NCBI GenBank assembly: GCA_937921835.1
Contig: CAKZVG010000111.1
Span: forward strand, 1-7,731
Direction: 5' to 3'
DNA length: 7,731 nucleotides
Source of the DNA: an uncultured Bryobacteraceae bacterium
GTDB taxonomy: Bacteria > Acidobacteriota > Terriglobia > Bryobacterales > Bryobacteraceae
Positions within the stretch are counted from its first letter, which is position 1. The number at the start of each line of letters is the position of its first letter. A program made the position numbers and the translations under genes. Positions 1-6,832 of this stretch are shown in pieces. The notes below the pieces were generated by a model. That model was not told the DNA's origin, ran no database searches, and was given only the letters and a program-made list of their open reading frames with translations.

Positions 1-926
1 CGCCGCGCGAGCGCCCCGGCCACAGCCGCGCGCAGTTCCGTGGCTGGAATCTCGCCGGTGCGCGCGGCGGAGGGGATGATTTCGTCGTTCCACAGCGGGT
101 CCTGGCGATCGGGCGCGAGCAGCGTCTTCAGATGGTTCTCGACTTCGGTCAGCAGGCCCAGGCTGGAATACCAGGTGTCGATGCGGCGCTGGAGTTCGGC
201 CTCGGAGGCGGCCAGTTCGACCGGGGCGAGCGATCCGGAATCGATCATCCGCTGGGTGAGCGCGAGTTGCTCGCGCGCCCAGCGCACGCCCTCGGCCGCC
301 ACGTCAACGCCCTGTCGCGCCGCAGCCAGGTCCCAATAGGCTTGCTCGACACGCGCCACCACGTCAATCGCGCGCAACTCGAAATCCGTTTCGGAAATGT
401 CAATCTGCTTGCGCGAGATTCGCAGCGCGGCCCGTTCGCGGTCGATGGCGCGGTCGCGCCAGAGCGGTTGGGTGAAACTGAGAACAACCCGCGAGGTGAG
501 CACTGGATTGAGCGAAGAGAAAGTGTTGGTGGTGGTCTGGCGGCCATTGTCGAAGCCGGCCTGAAAGGACGCGCCATACTTCGGCAGCTTCTGAAGCAGG
601 GAGAAGTTCTGCGCCAGCAGGTTCTCGGTCAGCTTGCCGCCGGGGCCCTGGAGCACGGAGGCGACAGGAAGGTTGCGGGTCTCCACCGACGGCTGCCAGC
701 GGAAGATGGGATCAAAGGCGCCGCGCGCCGCCTGGAGGCTCTGGGAAGCGGCTGCCGTGCCGGTTCGCTCGATCTCGAGTTCGAGGTTGTTCTTGAGCGC
801 CAGCTCGACGGCCTCCTCAAGGCTCAGCGGACGCTGAATGACGCCCACTCCGACCCGCGGCGGGGGCGCCGTCTGGGCCCACACCGCCGGCGTGGCGAGA
901 ATCAGGAACGCGAAACGCAAACTCAT
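1..926 (-). CDS. TolC-family outer-membrane efflux channel (partial, 3' end outside window)
   Basis: Outer-membrane channel of a tripartite efflux pump, giving the exit duct for the RND pump encoded just upstream. Reading leftward from ATG at 924-926 gives 308 complete codons with no stop before the window edge. Residues 1-17 look like a Sec signal peptide with a likely cut after Ala17 (AVWA/QT); there is no lipobox cysteine, so it is probably not acylated. Residues 34-60 (LSLEEAVELALKNNLELEIE) are the typical first-helix motif of TolC/OEP proteins. A beta-strand-rich stretch follows (about 72-155, Gly/Asn/Thr/Ser rich, with FTQPLWRD), then long helices with ARVEQAYWDLAAAR (about 191-204) and LAPVELAASEAEL (about 233-245). 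Family members are usually 430-500 residues, so about one third is missing. The start codon lies 8 nt beyond the pump stop codon, and a GAGGAG-type ribosome site overlaps that stop, so translation is probably coupled. Family assignment is firm; substrate is unknown. Confidence 0.93.
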   Translation of the reverse strand, partial: MSLRFAFLILATPAVWAQTAPPPRVGVGVIQRPLSLEEAVELALKNNLELEIERTGTAAASQSLQAARGAFDPIFRWQPSVETRNLPVASVLQGPGGKLTENLLAQNFSLLQKLPKYGASFQAGFDNGRQTTTNTFSSLNPVLTSRVVLSFTQPLWRDRAIDRERAALRISRKQIDISETDFELRAIDVVARVEQAYWDLAAARQGVDVAAEGVRWAREQLALTQRMIDSGSLAPVELAASEAELQRRIDTWYSSLGLLTEVENHLKTLLAPDRQDPLWNDEIIPSAARTGEIPATELRAAVAGALAR

Positions 927-934
927 GGCACTCC

Positions 935-3900
935 TCACGAGAACAACCCCATCATGCTCGTCCAGGCGCGCCGGGCCGTCAGCCCGCCGCGCGCGTACAA
1001 GGCCGCAATCCGTGACCACACCCGGGCGTGCGCCACGTCGTCGAAGAACGAGTAGGCCACCGGCGTCACCAGCAGGGTGAGCAGCAACGCCAGCGACTGG
1101 CCGCCGATCACCACGATGGCCACCGTGCGGCGCGAACCCGAGCCCGCGCCGCCGCCGAGCGCCAGCGGAATCATGCCCGCCACCAGCGAGGCGGTGGTCA
1201 TGAGAATCGGCCGCAAGCGGTCCTCGCAGCCGCGCAGGATGGCCTGCGCGCGCGGAACGCCCTCCCGGCGCAGCGCCTTGATGTGGTCCACCTGGAGAAT
1301 CGAGTTCTTCTTCACGATGCCGAACAGCACCAGGATGCCCACCGAGGTGTAGATGATCGAGAAGTTCTCGCCCGCGATGAGCAGCGAGATGAGGGCGAAA
1401 GGAACCGCCAGCGGCAGGCTGATGAGAATCGTCACCGGATCGATGAAGCTCTCAAACTGCGCCGCCAGCACCATGTACATGAAAACGATCGAGAGCAGGA
1501 AGGCCATCACGTAGCGCTGCGCCGAGCGGCCGAACTCCTTGCTCTTGCCGATCAGTCCAGAGCGGTACTCGGGCGGCATGTTGAGATCCTTCACCGTCTG
1601 ATCGACGATCGCCAGCACGTTGCTGAGGGATTGCCCACGCACCAGGTTGGCGGTAATGGCGATCTGCCGCTGGCGGTTGTAGCGCTCGATCTGGGTGGGT
1701 CCGGAGGCCGGTTCGATGGAGGCAACGTTGGAGAGCGGCACGTTTCCGAGCGTCGCCGAGGGCACGAACAGCCGCTCGATGGCGCCGGCCGAGTCGCGGA
1801 ACTCCTTCTTCACGCGGAGCTGCACGTCGTAGCGGTCGTCTCCTTCGCGGTAGGTGGTCACCTGATCGTCGCCGCCCACCAGCGTGCGTAGCGCGGTGGC
1901 GACGCTGGCGACGTTGACGTTGAGATCCGCCGCCTTGTCGCGGGTGATGCGCACGCGCAACTCGGGCTTGCCGGGTTCGTAGGAGCTGTCCAGGTCGGCC
2001 ACGCCGGGCACCTCGGCGAGGCGGCGCTTGATCTCCCTGGCGTAGCCGTCCAGCACGTTCAGGTCCGGCCCTTGCAGGAAAAACTGCAAGTCGTAGTTCG
2101 TTCCGGTGCCTTGGATCAAGGTCGGCAGCACCACGGCCACGGTCAGATCCCGGAACTTCATCAGGCGTTCGCGGGCCATCAGCATGATCTGGCGCTGGCT
2201 CTGCTTGCGCTCGTGGATGGGCTTCAGGCTGACCAGAATGGAGCCGCGGTCCACCTGGCGGCGCACGTCGGAGCCGAGGGTGGTAAGCAGGCTCTCCAGC
2301 CCGGGCAGGGTGCGCAATTCGGCCTCGAGCAGCCGCATCTGCGCGTCGGAGCCTTCGAGCGAGGAGCCGGGCGGCATGCGCACCACCACCTCAAACTCGC
2401 TCTGGTCGTCGGTGGGCAGAAAGTCCTTGCCGACCATCAGGAACAGAGGCACGGAAGAGAGCGCCACCAGCAGGCCGGCGGCGGCGATCGCCCAGCGGTG
2501 CCCCATCGACCACTCGAGCATAGCGCGGTAGTGCGCCGCCAGGTGGCGGAACAGCCAGGTGTCCTTGGTCGAGCCGCCGTTCGAGTGCCCGTTGCCGTTG
2601 CCCGCCCGCAGGAAGCGCGAGCACAACATCGGGGTGAGGGTAAAGCTCACCAGCAGGGAGACCATGATGGCGAAGGCCGCCGTGAAACCGAAGCTCGACA
2701 TGAAGCGGCCCACGATGCCGCCCATCATGGCCACCGGCAGGAAGATGATCACCAGGCTGAGGGTCGCGGCCATCACCGCCAGGCCGATGTCGGCGGTGCC
2801 CTTGATGGCCGCTTCCATGGGCGGCAGCTTCTTCTCTTCCATGAAGCGGAAGATGTTTTCAAGCACCACGATGGCGTCGTCGATGACGATGCCCACCACC
2901 AACGTCAGCGCCAGCATGGTGATCTGGTTCAGCGTGAAGCCCATGGCGTTCATCAGCGAGTAGGTGGAGATGATCGAGGTGGGGATGGCGATGGCGGCGA
3001 TGAGCGTCGAGCGCCAGCTCCGGATGAAGAGCAGTACGATGAAGGCGGCGAAGAAGCCGCCCAGAATCAGGTGCTCCTGGACGGCGTTGAAGGACTCCTG
3101 GATGAACTTCGAGCTGTCGCGGGTGTAGGTGACCTGGAAGTCGGGCGGCAAGCTGGGACGCAGTTCGTCCACGCGCGCCTTGATGCCGCGAATCACCTCC
3201 AGCGTGTTTGTGCCGGCCTGTTTGCGGACTTCCAACACGACCGCGGGGCGGCCGTCCATGCGGGCCAGCGAGCGCGGTTCCTTGTAGCCGTCGACGACCT
3301 CGCCGATATCGTCCAGGCGGACGGGCGCCGGTCCCGCGCCGCCGACGATCACGCGCCCGAAGTCCCTGGGGTCCTCGATCCGCCCGAGCGTCCGCAGCGA
3401 GAGTTCGCGCGGCCCCTGCTCGACGCGCCCGCCGGGGACTTCGACGTTCTGCGCCGCCAGCGCCCGGCGCACCTGCTCGACGTTCAGGTTGTAGGAGTAC
3501 AGCTTGTCGCCGTCCAGCCAGACCTGAATCTGGCGCTCGCGTTCGCCCACGAAGCGCACCTGCCCGACGCCCGAGATCGACTCGATGTTCTTCTTGATCC
3601 GGTCGTCGGCGATCTTGGTGACTTCCCGCAGATCGCGCGGCGCGGAAACGACGACGTTGATCACCGGCGCGGCGTCCGTGGCCAGTTTCTCGATGACCGG
3701 GGTCTCGGCGTCGTTGGGCAACTGGCTCAGCATGGTGGAGATCTTGTCCCGCACCTCCTGCGCCCCCACTTCGGCGTCCTTCTCGAGCACGAACTGCACC
3801 ACCACCAGCGAGACGCCTTCGCTTGAGATCGAGCGCAGGTCGTCGATGCCGCTGATGGTGTTGACCGCTTCCTCGACGCGTTTGGTGACCTGGCTTTCGA

Positions 3901-4078
3901 CTTCTTCCGGAGAAGCGCCGCGCAGCACCGTGGTGACGGTGACGACGGGGAATTCGACCTTGGGGAAGAAGTCCACGCCCAGCTTGGCATAGGAATCCAG
4001 ACCGAGCACCACCAGCGCCAGGATGAGCATGGTGGCGAAGACCGGACGGCGGATGCAGAGTTGCGCCAGTTTCTGCAT
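935..4078 (-). CDS. RND efflux pump, HAE1 family (AcrB/MexB/MdtB-like), inner-membrane permease
   Basis: Proton-driven inner-membrane transporter that exports hydrophobic or amphiphilic compounds through the adaptor and TolC partners of this operon. It has 1047 residues, the normal full length. Layout: TM1 about 11-28, large periplasmic loop about 30-335, TM2-TM6 about 337-487, TM7 about 528-548, second periplasmic loop about 550-855, TM8-TM12 about 857-1010. Family signatures visible: GVDFFPKVEFPVV near the start (34-46), the TM4 proton-relay pair Asp400-Asp401 in GIVIDDAIVVLEN, and Lys924 in GIVKKNSIL of TM10, aligning with the essential AcrB lysine. The DD pair, not the single-Asp DG form of metal pumps, supports HAE1 over CusA/CzcA. 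A Gly/Asn/Ser-rich linker (about 492-505) lies in the cytoplasmic loop between TM6 and TM7, and a basic tail of about 35 residues follows TM12. The ATG is 3 nt past the adaptor stop, with GAGGAG 7 nt upstream. Substrate cannot be read from the sequence. Confidence 0.97.
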   Translation of the reverse strand: MQKLAQLCIRRPVFATMLILALVVLGLDSYAKLGVDFFPKVEFPVVTVTTVLRGASPEEVESQVTKRVEEAVNTISGIDDLRSISSEGVSLVVVQFVLEKDAEVGAQEVRDKISTMLSQLPNDAETPVIEKLATDAAPVINVVVSAPRDLREVTKIADDRIKKNIESISGVGQVRFVGERERQIQVWLDGDKLYSYNLNVEQVRRALAAQNVEVPGGRVEQGPRELSLRTLGRIEDPRDFGRVIVGGAGPAPVRLDDIGEVVDGYKEPRSLARMDGRPAVVLEVRKQAGTNTLEVIRGIKARVDELRPSLPPDFQVTYTRDSSKFIQESFNAVQEHLILGGFFAAFIVLLFIRSWRSTLIAAIAIPTSIISTYSLMNAMGFTLNQITMLALTLVVGIVIDDAIVVLENIFRFMEEKKLPPMEAAIKGTADIGLAVMAATLSLVIIFLPVAMMGGIVGRFMSSFGFTAAFAIMVSLLVSFTLTPMLCSRFLRAGNGNGHSNGGSTKDTWLFRHLAAHYRAMLEWSMGHRWAIAAAGLLVALSSVPLFLMVGKDFLPTDDQSEFEVVVRMPPGSSLEGSDAQMRLLEAELRTLPGLESLLTTLGSDVRRQVDRGSILVSLKPIHERKQSQRQIMLMARERLMKFRDLTVAVVLPTLIQGTGTNYDLQFFLQGPDLNVLDGYAREIKRRLAEVPGVADLDSSYEPGKPELRVRITRDKAADLNVNVASVATALRTLVGGDDQVTTYREGDDRYDVQLRVKKEFRDSAGAIERLFVPSATLGNVPLSNVASIEPASGPTQIERYNRQRQIAITANLVRGQSLSNVLAIVDQTVKDLNMPPEYRSGLIGKSKEFGRSAQRYVMAFLLSIVFMYMVLAAQFESFIDPVTILISLPLAVPFALISLLIAGENFSIIYTSVGILVLFGIVKKNSILQVDHIKALRREGVPRAQAILRGCEDRLRPILMTTASLVAGMIPLALGGGAGSGSRRTVAIVVIGGQSLALLLTLLVTPVAYSFFDDVAHARVWSRIAALYARGGLTARRAWTSMMGLFS

Positions 4079-4081
4079 GGG

Positions 4082-5281
4082 TCAGCTCCTCGGCTTCACC
4101 GGAGCGCCGCCGGTCAGCAGCGCCTGGTTGGAAACGGCCACCCGGTCTCCGGGCTGAAGGGCGCCGGCGGGCACTTCCACCCAGCCCTCCAGCGCCTGGC
4201 CGACTTCCACGCGGTGTTCAACGGCCTTGCCGTCCTTGACGGTGAAGATTTTGCTCAGCCCGGCAACGGTGTAGACCGCTTCCTTAGGGACCACCACCAC
4301 GCTGGCGCCGCTGTCGGTCACCAGCCGCACCTGCACGAACATGCCGGGCAGCAGGCGCGGGTCGTTTTCGACCAGCCGGGCTTCGGCGGTGAGCGCGCGG
4401 GAACGGGGATCGAGCGCGGGGTTCAACTCGCGCACCACGGCGTGGAAGGTCGCGCCCGGTGCGGCGCCGGTGGTGAAGGTGAGCGAGGCGCCCACGCGCA
4501 CCGAGGCGGTGAACGGCTCGGGGATTTCCGCCCGCAGCCGTAGCGGATGCGTTTTCACGAGAGTCAGGATGGGGGTGTTCTCCCGGATGTACTGGCCGGG
4601 AGCAACGTGGCGCTGCGCGACCGAACCATCGAAAGGAGCCACCACCGTGGCATCCTGAAACCGTTTTTCGGCCAGCCGCACTTCCGCGCGCAAGGCCTGA
4701 ATGCCGGCCAGTTGGGTGCGCAAGTCGTCGCGCGCCGCTTCATAGGCCGCCTGGCGCGCCAGGTAAGCCTTCTCGACCTCGGTGAAGCGCTGCTGGGAGA
4801 TGTCGCCGGACTGCACCAGCTTGGCCGCGCTTTCGTAGCGGAACCGGGCGTCCTCAAGCTGCGCCTTGGCCTGCCGCACCAGCGGGCTCGACTCCGGCGC
4901 GGCGTCTTCCTGGCCCGGGCTTAAACCGGCCCGCGCCAAGGCTTGCGCCAGCGCCGCGCGGACCCGTTCGAGTTGCAGGCCGAGTTCGTGGCGGTCGATC
5001 TCGGCCACCACCTGGCCTTTGCGGACGCGCTGCCCGAAATCCGCGTGGATCTTCGCCACCCGCCCGGGAACCTCGGCGCTGACCGTGGTGGTGTCGTCCG
5101 GAAGCAGCGAGCCGGTGACTGAAACCGCGCGTTCGATCTTCCGCAGTTCGGCCGTCGCCAGCGCCACCGCGACGGGTTCGGGCGCCTGGGCGGCGGCCGC
5201 CCCGGCGGTTCCGCCCGACTGGCGCGAGCAGCCGGCCAGGAGCGACAGGAGAATGGGAAACAGCAATAGCCGTGGATTCAT
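4082..5281 (-). CDS. RND efflux periplasmic adaptor lipoprotein (membrane fusion protein, AcrA/MexA family)
   Basis: Periplasmic adaptor that joins the RND pump to the TolC channel. The chosen start (ATG 5279-5281) gives 399 residues beginning with a lipoprotein signal: hydrophobic residues 5-17 and a perfect lipobox L15-A-G-C18, so the mature protein should be lipid-anchored at Cys18. Domains in order: first half of the lipoyl (barrel-sandwich) domain about 62-98 (VSAEVPGRVAKIHADFG), alpha-helical hairpin about 99-205, second lipoyl half about 207-240 (ATVVAPFDGSVAQRHVAPGQ), beta-barrel about 246-322 (with LLPGMFVQVRL), and membrane-proximal domain about 326-395 (VVVPKEAVYTV, PGDRVAV). The reading frame stays open upstream to an ATG at 5614, but that would bury the signal peptide and overlap the tetR gene, so it is rejected. 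The start is 7 nt past the tetR stop; no strong Shine-Dalgarno is seen, so translation may depend on ribosomes finishing tetR. Length and order are standard for the family. Confidence 0.96.
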   Translation of the reverse strand: MNPRLLLFPILLSLLAGCSRQSGGTAGAAAAQAPEPVAVALATAELRKIERAVSVTGSLLPDDTTTVSAEVPGRVAKIHADFGQRVRKGQVVAEIDRHELGLQLERVRAALAQALARAGLSPGQEDAAPESSPLVRQAKAQLEDARFRYESAAKLVQSGDISQQRFTEVEKAYLARQAAYEAARDDLRTQLAGIQALRAEVRLAEKRFQDATVVAPFDGSVAQRHVAPGQYIRENTPILTLVKTHPLRLRAEIPEPFTASVRVGASLTFTTGAAPGATFHAVVRELNPALDPRSRALTAEARLVENDPRLLPGMFVQVRLVTDSGASVVVVPKEAVYTVAGLSKIFTVKDGKAVEHRVEVGQALEGWVEVPAGALQPGDRVAVSNQALLTGGAPVKPRS

Positions 5282-5288
5282 TTGATTT

Positions 5289-5954
5289 CTACCGCTTCTT
5301 TTTGGATGCCGGAGGACGGCGTTCGCCGTTCCGGGTTGCAGCCGGGTTTCCGCTTTCGTCCGGCGTGCGGACGCCCTCCAGGAAGATGCCGACCATGCCC
5401 GCGACGAGCCGTTTCCGGCTGAGGCCCGGGATGCCGCAGCGGAAGACCGCGCTGGTCCACCCATAGTGGGCCAGCATGCCGACAAAGGCGCGCGCGGCAA
5501 GGGCGGGGTCGATGGGGCGGAACGCGCCCTCCCGGATCCGCCGTTCGATATAGCGGACCACCAGGCCGTGGATCGCCTCACGGTGGCGGCTGTAGGTGAT
5601 TTCCGCCGTTTCATGGCCCTCCAGAGCGCTGAACATCAGCAGGCGGCCATGTTCGGGATGGTCCTCGTAAAACTCCAGAACGAAGCGCGCCAGCTTCTCG
5701 AAGAAGCGCCGGTCGTCGTTCATGTCCAGATAGGGCCCCACCAACGCCTGAAAGCGCGCGAAGCCTTCCTGGCCCTTGGTTTCGATGATGGCCGTGTAGA
5801 GGTCGCGCTTGGTGGCGAAATGCTCGTAGAGCACCGGCTCGCTGACGCCGCAGGCGGCCGCCAGGTCGCGGGTGGTGGTGCCGCGGAAGCCGCGCTCGGC
5901 GAAGAGCTTCACCGCCTCCCGCACGATGGCGGCGCGGCGGTCGGCCGCCTGCAT
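5289..5954 (-). CDS. TetR/AcrR-family transcriptional repressor, first gene of the efflux operon
   Basis: DNA-binding repressor expected to control this efflux operon, probably released by a pump substrate. It has 221 residues from ATG 5952-5954. The N-terminal TetR domain is clear: IVREAVKLFAERGFRGTTTRDLAAACGVSEPVLYEHFATKRDLY spans about 10-53, with the helix-turn-helix at about 28-46. The C-terminal ligand/dimer domain (about 60-195) is all-helical and divergent, as usual. A basic, Arg/Lys-rich tail ends the protein (about 208-221). It is the promoter-proximal gene, 7 nt before the adaptor. Start choice is not certain: a GTG at 5988-5990 is in frame and adds 12 residues, but it would sit only about 10 nt from the predicted transcription start and inside the operator; neither start has a clear Shine-Dalgarno. 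The open frame continues to an ATG at 6335, but this runs back through the promoter and the opposite gene and adds no recognisable domain. Autoregulation is inferred from the palindromes over its promoter. Confidence 0.95.
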   Translation of the reverse strand: MQAADRRAAIVREAVKLFAERGFRGTTTRDLAAACGVSEPVLYEHFATKRDLYTAIIETKGQEGFARFQALVGPYLDMNDDRRFFEKLARFVLEFYEDHPEHGRLLMFSALEGHETAEITYSRHREAIHGLVVRYIERRIREGAFRPIDPALAARAFVGMLAHYGWTSAVFRCGIPGLSRKRLVAGMVGIFLEGVRTPDESGNPAATRNGERRPPASKKKR

Positions 5955-5980
5955 GCGGTTTCTGGCGCCGGGTCTGTTGT

Positions 5981-5992
5981 TAGTGTTCACTA
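5981..5992. promoter_or_regulatory. Near-perfect 12-bp inverted repeat, likely second TetR operator (O2)
   Basis: TAGTG-TT-CACTA has perfect 5-bp arms around a TT centre. Its centre is exactly 15 bp from that of the palindrome at 5996-6007, and both have the form TAG-N6-CTA. It lies at about +8 to +20 of the predicted transcript and includes the alternative GTG codon (5988-5990) of tetR. Probably a second dimer site for the same repressor; inferred. Confidence 0.55.
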
Positions 5993-5995
5993 GGC

Positions 5996-6007
5996 TAGCA
6001 ATTGCTA
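5996..6007. promoter_or_regulatory. Perfect 12-bp palindrome, likely TetR operator (O1)
   Basis: TAGCAATTGCTA is identical to its own reverse complement. It covers the end of the -10 box and the predicted start point of the efflux operon promoter, the classic place for a TetR-family operator. The pattern TAG-N6-CTA is shared with the near-palindrome at 5981-5992. Binding by the adjacent repressor is inferred, not shown. Confidence 0.65.
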
Positions 6008-6034
6008 ATATAGCACAAGCGGCGGAGGAGTCAA
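6007..6034 (-). promoter_or_regulatory. Sigma70-type promoter of the tetR-efflux operon
   Basis: Read on the minus strand, TTGACT (6034-6029, 5 of 6 consensus) is followed after 16 nt by TATATT (6012-6007, 5 of 6 consensus). The predicted transcription start is near 6000, about 46 nt before the tetR ATG. This is the best promoter match in the intergenic region and stands in a local AT-rich patch within GC-rich DNA. The -10 box overlaps the outer base of the palindrome at 5996-6007, so a bound repressor would block RNA polymerase. Confidence 0.72.
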
Positions 6035-6077
6035 GAGGGCCCGCCCGCGCCGGTCCGGCCAGCGGCTCCGCATCGAA

Positions 6078-6083
6078 TATACT
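6078..6083 (+). promoter_or_regulatory. Possible -10 box for the two-domain secreted protein gene
   Basis: TATACT (5 of 6 consensus) lies 25 nt before the Shine-Dalgarno-preceded ATG at 6109. No good -35 hexamer is found at 16-18 nt upstream, where the DNA is GC-rich, so this is only a candidate. It is about 70 bp from the TetR operators, too far for simple steric repression of this gene. Confidence 0.3.
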
Positions 6084-6093
6084 TGGCGGTGTG

Positions 6094-6100
6094 AGGAGGA
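6094..6100 (+). promoter_or_regulatory. Strong ribosome binding site fixing the start at 6109
   Basis: AGGAGGA, 8 nt before ATG 6109-6111, is an almost complete anti-16S complement. It decides the start, because the same frame is open back to an ATG at 5872, inside the opposite tetR gene. Confidence 0.8.
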
Positions 6101-6108
6101 ACACGAAC

Positions 6109-6744
6109 ATGAGGCTGACGGCCGCCTTCTGCATCCTGGGGTTGGCGCCGCTGACGGCGGCGGACCTGGCTGGTGAGTGGGACATTACCGCGCACGCGCC
6201 GAACCGCGACATGAAACTGAGCCTGGTGCTCAAGGAAGCCGGGGGGAAATGGACCGGCAGCCTGAGCTCGGAGAGGGGTTCGGTGGAACTGGAAGAGATC
6301 CGCGTCAGCGGCGGCGAACTCTCCTCGAAGTTCACGGTGGGATCGGTTTCTTATACCCTGAAGCTTTCCGCCGACGGCGGCTCTCTCAAGGGTTCGGCAT
6401 CGTCCGGCGACGGCGTGACGGTCGCCGTCGACGGCGTGCGCGCGGGCGCGGCGGCGGCGCGCGTCGCGGGCAAATGGAGGATGAAGGCGGTGACCGCCCG
6501 GCGGGAGTACGACGTGGAACTGGAGATCACCGAAAGCGAGGGCGCGCTCGGCGGGCGCATCCGAACCAGCGAGGGCGATGTCGTCCCGCTTCGGGACGTC
6601 AAGCTCTCGGGCGGCAAGCTGGAGTTCAAGATTGTGGTGGACCCGGAGGTCTACGAGGTGCAGTTCGAGGCCGGCGGATCCAGCATGAAGGGCACCTATA
6701 AGCTTGCCGACGGCACGACCGGGCCGGTTACGGCCACCCGTTAG
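6109..6744 (+). CDS. Secreted protein of unknown function with two tandem similar domains
   Basis: No known function recognised. The 211-residue product starts with a short Sec signal peptide (residues 1-18, likely cut after TAA/DL) and should be exported to the periplasm or beyond. The mature part consists of two copies of one unit: residues 21-112 and 120-211, offset by 99-100 residues, joined by an Ala-rich linker (about 113-119). Matching landmarks are AGEW / AGKW at the start, VSGGEL / LSGGKL in the middle (67 and 167), and GGSLKGS / GSSMKGT near the end (94 and 194). Alternating hydrophobic and polar residues with frequent Gly turns suggest beta-sheet-rich folds, perhaps lipocalin-like or beta-sandwich, but this is a guess. 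There are no cysteines in the mature part and no catalytic motif. The gene is divergent from the efflux operon and has its own strong ribosome site, so a role in efflux is possible but unsupported. Similar small repeat proteins seem familiar from Acidobacteriota; not verified. Confidence 0.88.
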   Translation: MRLTAAFCILGLAPLTAADLAGEWDITAHAPNRDMKLSLVLKEAGGKWTGSLSSERGSVELEEIRVSGGELSSKFTVGSVSYTLKLSADGGSLKGSASSGDGVTVAVDGVRAGAAAARVAGKWRMKAVTARREYDVELEITESEGALGGRIRTSEGDVVPLRDVKLSGGKLEFKIVVDPEVYEVQFEAGGSSMKGTYKLADGTTGPVTATR

Positions 6745-6752
6745 AGCCGCCA

Positions 6753-6791
6753 CCCCGGTTGACCTGCTCCGGCCGGGGGGTGTAGAGTTTT
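6753..6791 (+). terminator. Possible intrinsic terminator after the two-domain protein gene
   Basis: CCCCGG (6753-6758) can pair with CCGGGG (6773-6778) around a 14-nt loop, 8 nt after the stop codon, with a TTTT run at 6788-6791. The stem is short, the loop large, and the T tract is both short and displaced by about 9 nt, so efficiency is doubtful. Confidence 0.3.
6759..6788 (+). promoter_or_regulatory. Possible promoter of the lytic transglycosylase gene
   Basis: TTGACC (6759-6764) and TAGAGT (6783-6788) are separated by 18 nt, with a TG directly before the -10. The predicted start is near 6795, leaving a leader of about 38 nt before ATG 6833. The -35 box sits inside the loop of the candidate terminator hairpin. 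The match to consensus is moderate (5 and 4 of 6). Confidence 0.33.
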
Positions 6792-6832
6792 AGTTTCGCA
6801 TGTAAATCGCGTCCAGTGTAACAAAGGTGGTG

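Noticed and set aside
132..1055. 307-residue open frame on the plus strand at the left end
   Set aside because: It is antisense to the TolC-family gene, whose minus-strand reading has a signal peptide and family motifs; the plus-strand product has no recognisable features.
1028..1891. 287-residue open frame on the plus strand
   Set aside because: Antisense to the 3' part of the pump gene, with low-complexity His/Arg/Gln composition.
2072..3826. 584-residue open frame on the plus strand opposite the RND pump gene
   Set aside because: Its product is extremely rich in His, Gln, Arg, Asp and Gly with no domain, signal or hydrophobic segment, as expected from the mirror frame of a GC-rich gene. 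The opposite strand encodes an unambiguous full-length pump.
5282..5614. Extension of the adaptor gene to an upstream ATG at 5614 (510 residues)
   Set aside because: It would overlap tetR by more than 300 bases and place the lipoprotein signal in the interior. The lipobox defines the start at 5281.
5988..5990. GTG as alternative tetR start
   Set aside because: In frame and possible, but it lacks a Shine-Dalgarno, would leave a leader of only about 10 nt and lies inside the inverted repeat; ATG 5954 gives a normal TetR N-terminus. Not fully excluded.
5955..6335. Extension of tetR to an ATG at 6335 (348 residues)
   Set aside because: The extra 127 residues match no domain, cross the promoter and operators, and overlap the opposite gene. 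A TetR protein of 221 residues is normal.
6031..6753. 240-residue open frame on the minus strand opposite the two-domain secreted protein
   Set aside because: The plus-strand protein has a strong ribosome site, a signal peptide and an internal duplication; the minus-strand product shows none of these and would run into the tetR promoter.
6800..6805. Minimal ATG-TAA start-stop upstream of the lytic transglycosylase
   Set aside because: Not preceded by a ribosome site and expected by chance; no sign of a regulatory uORF.
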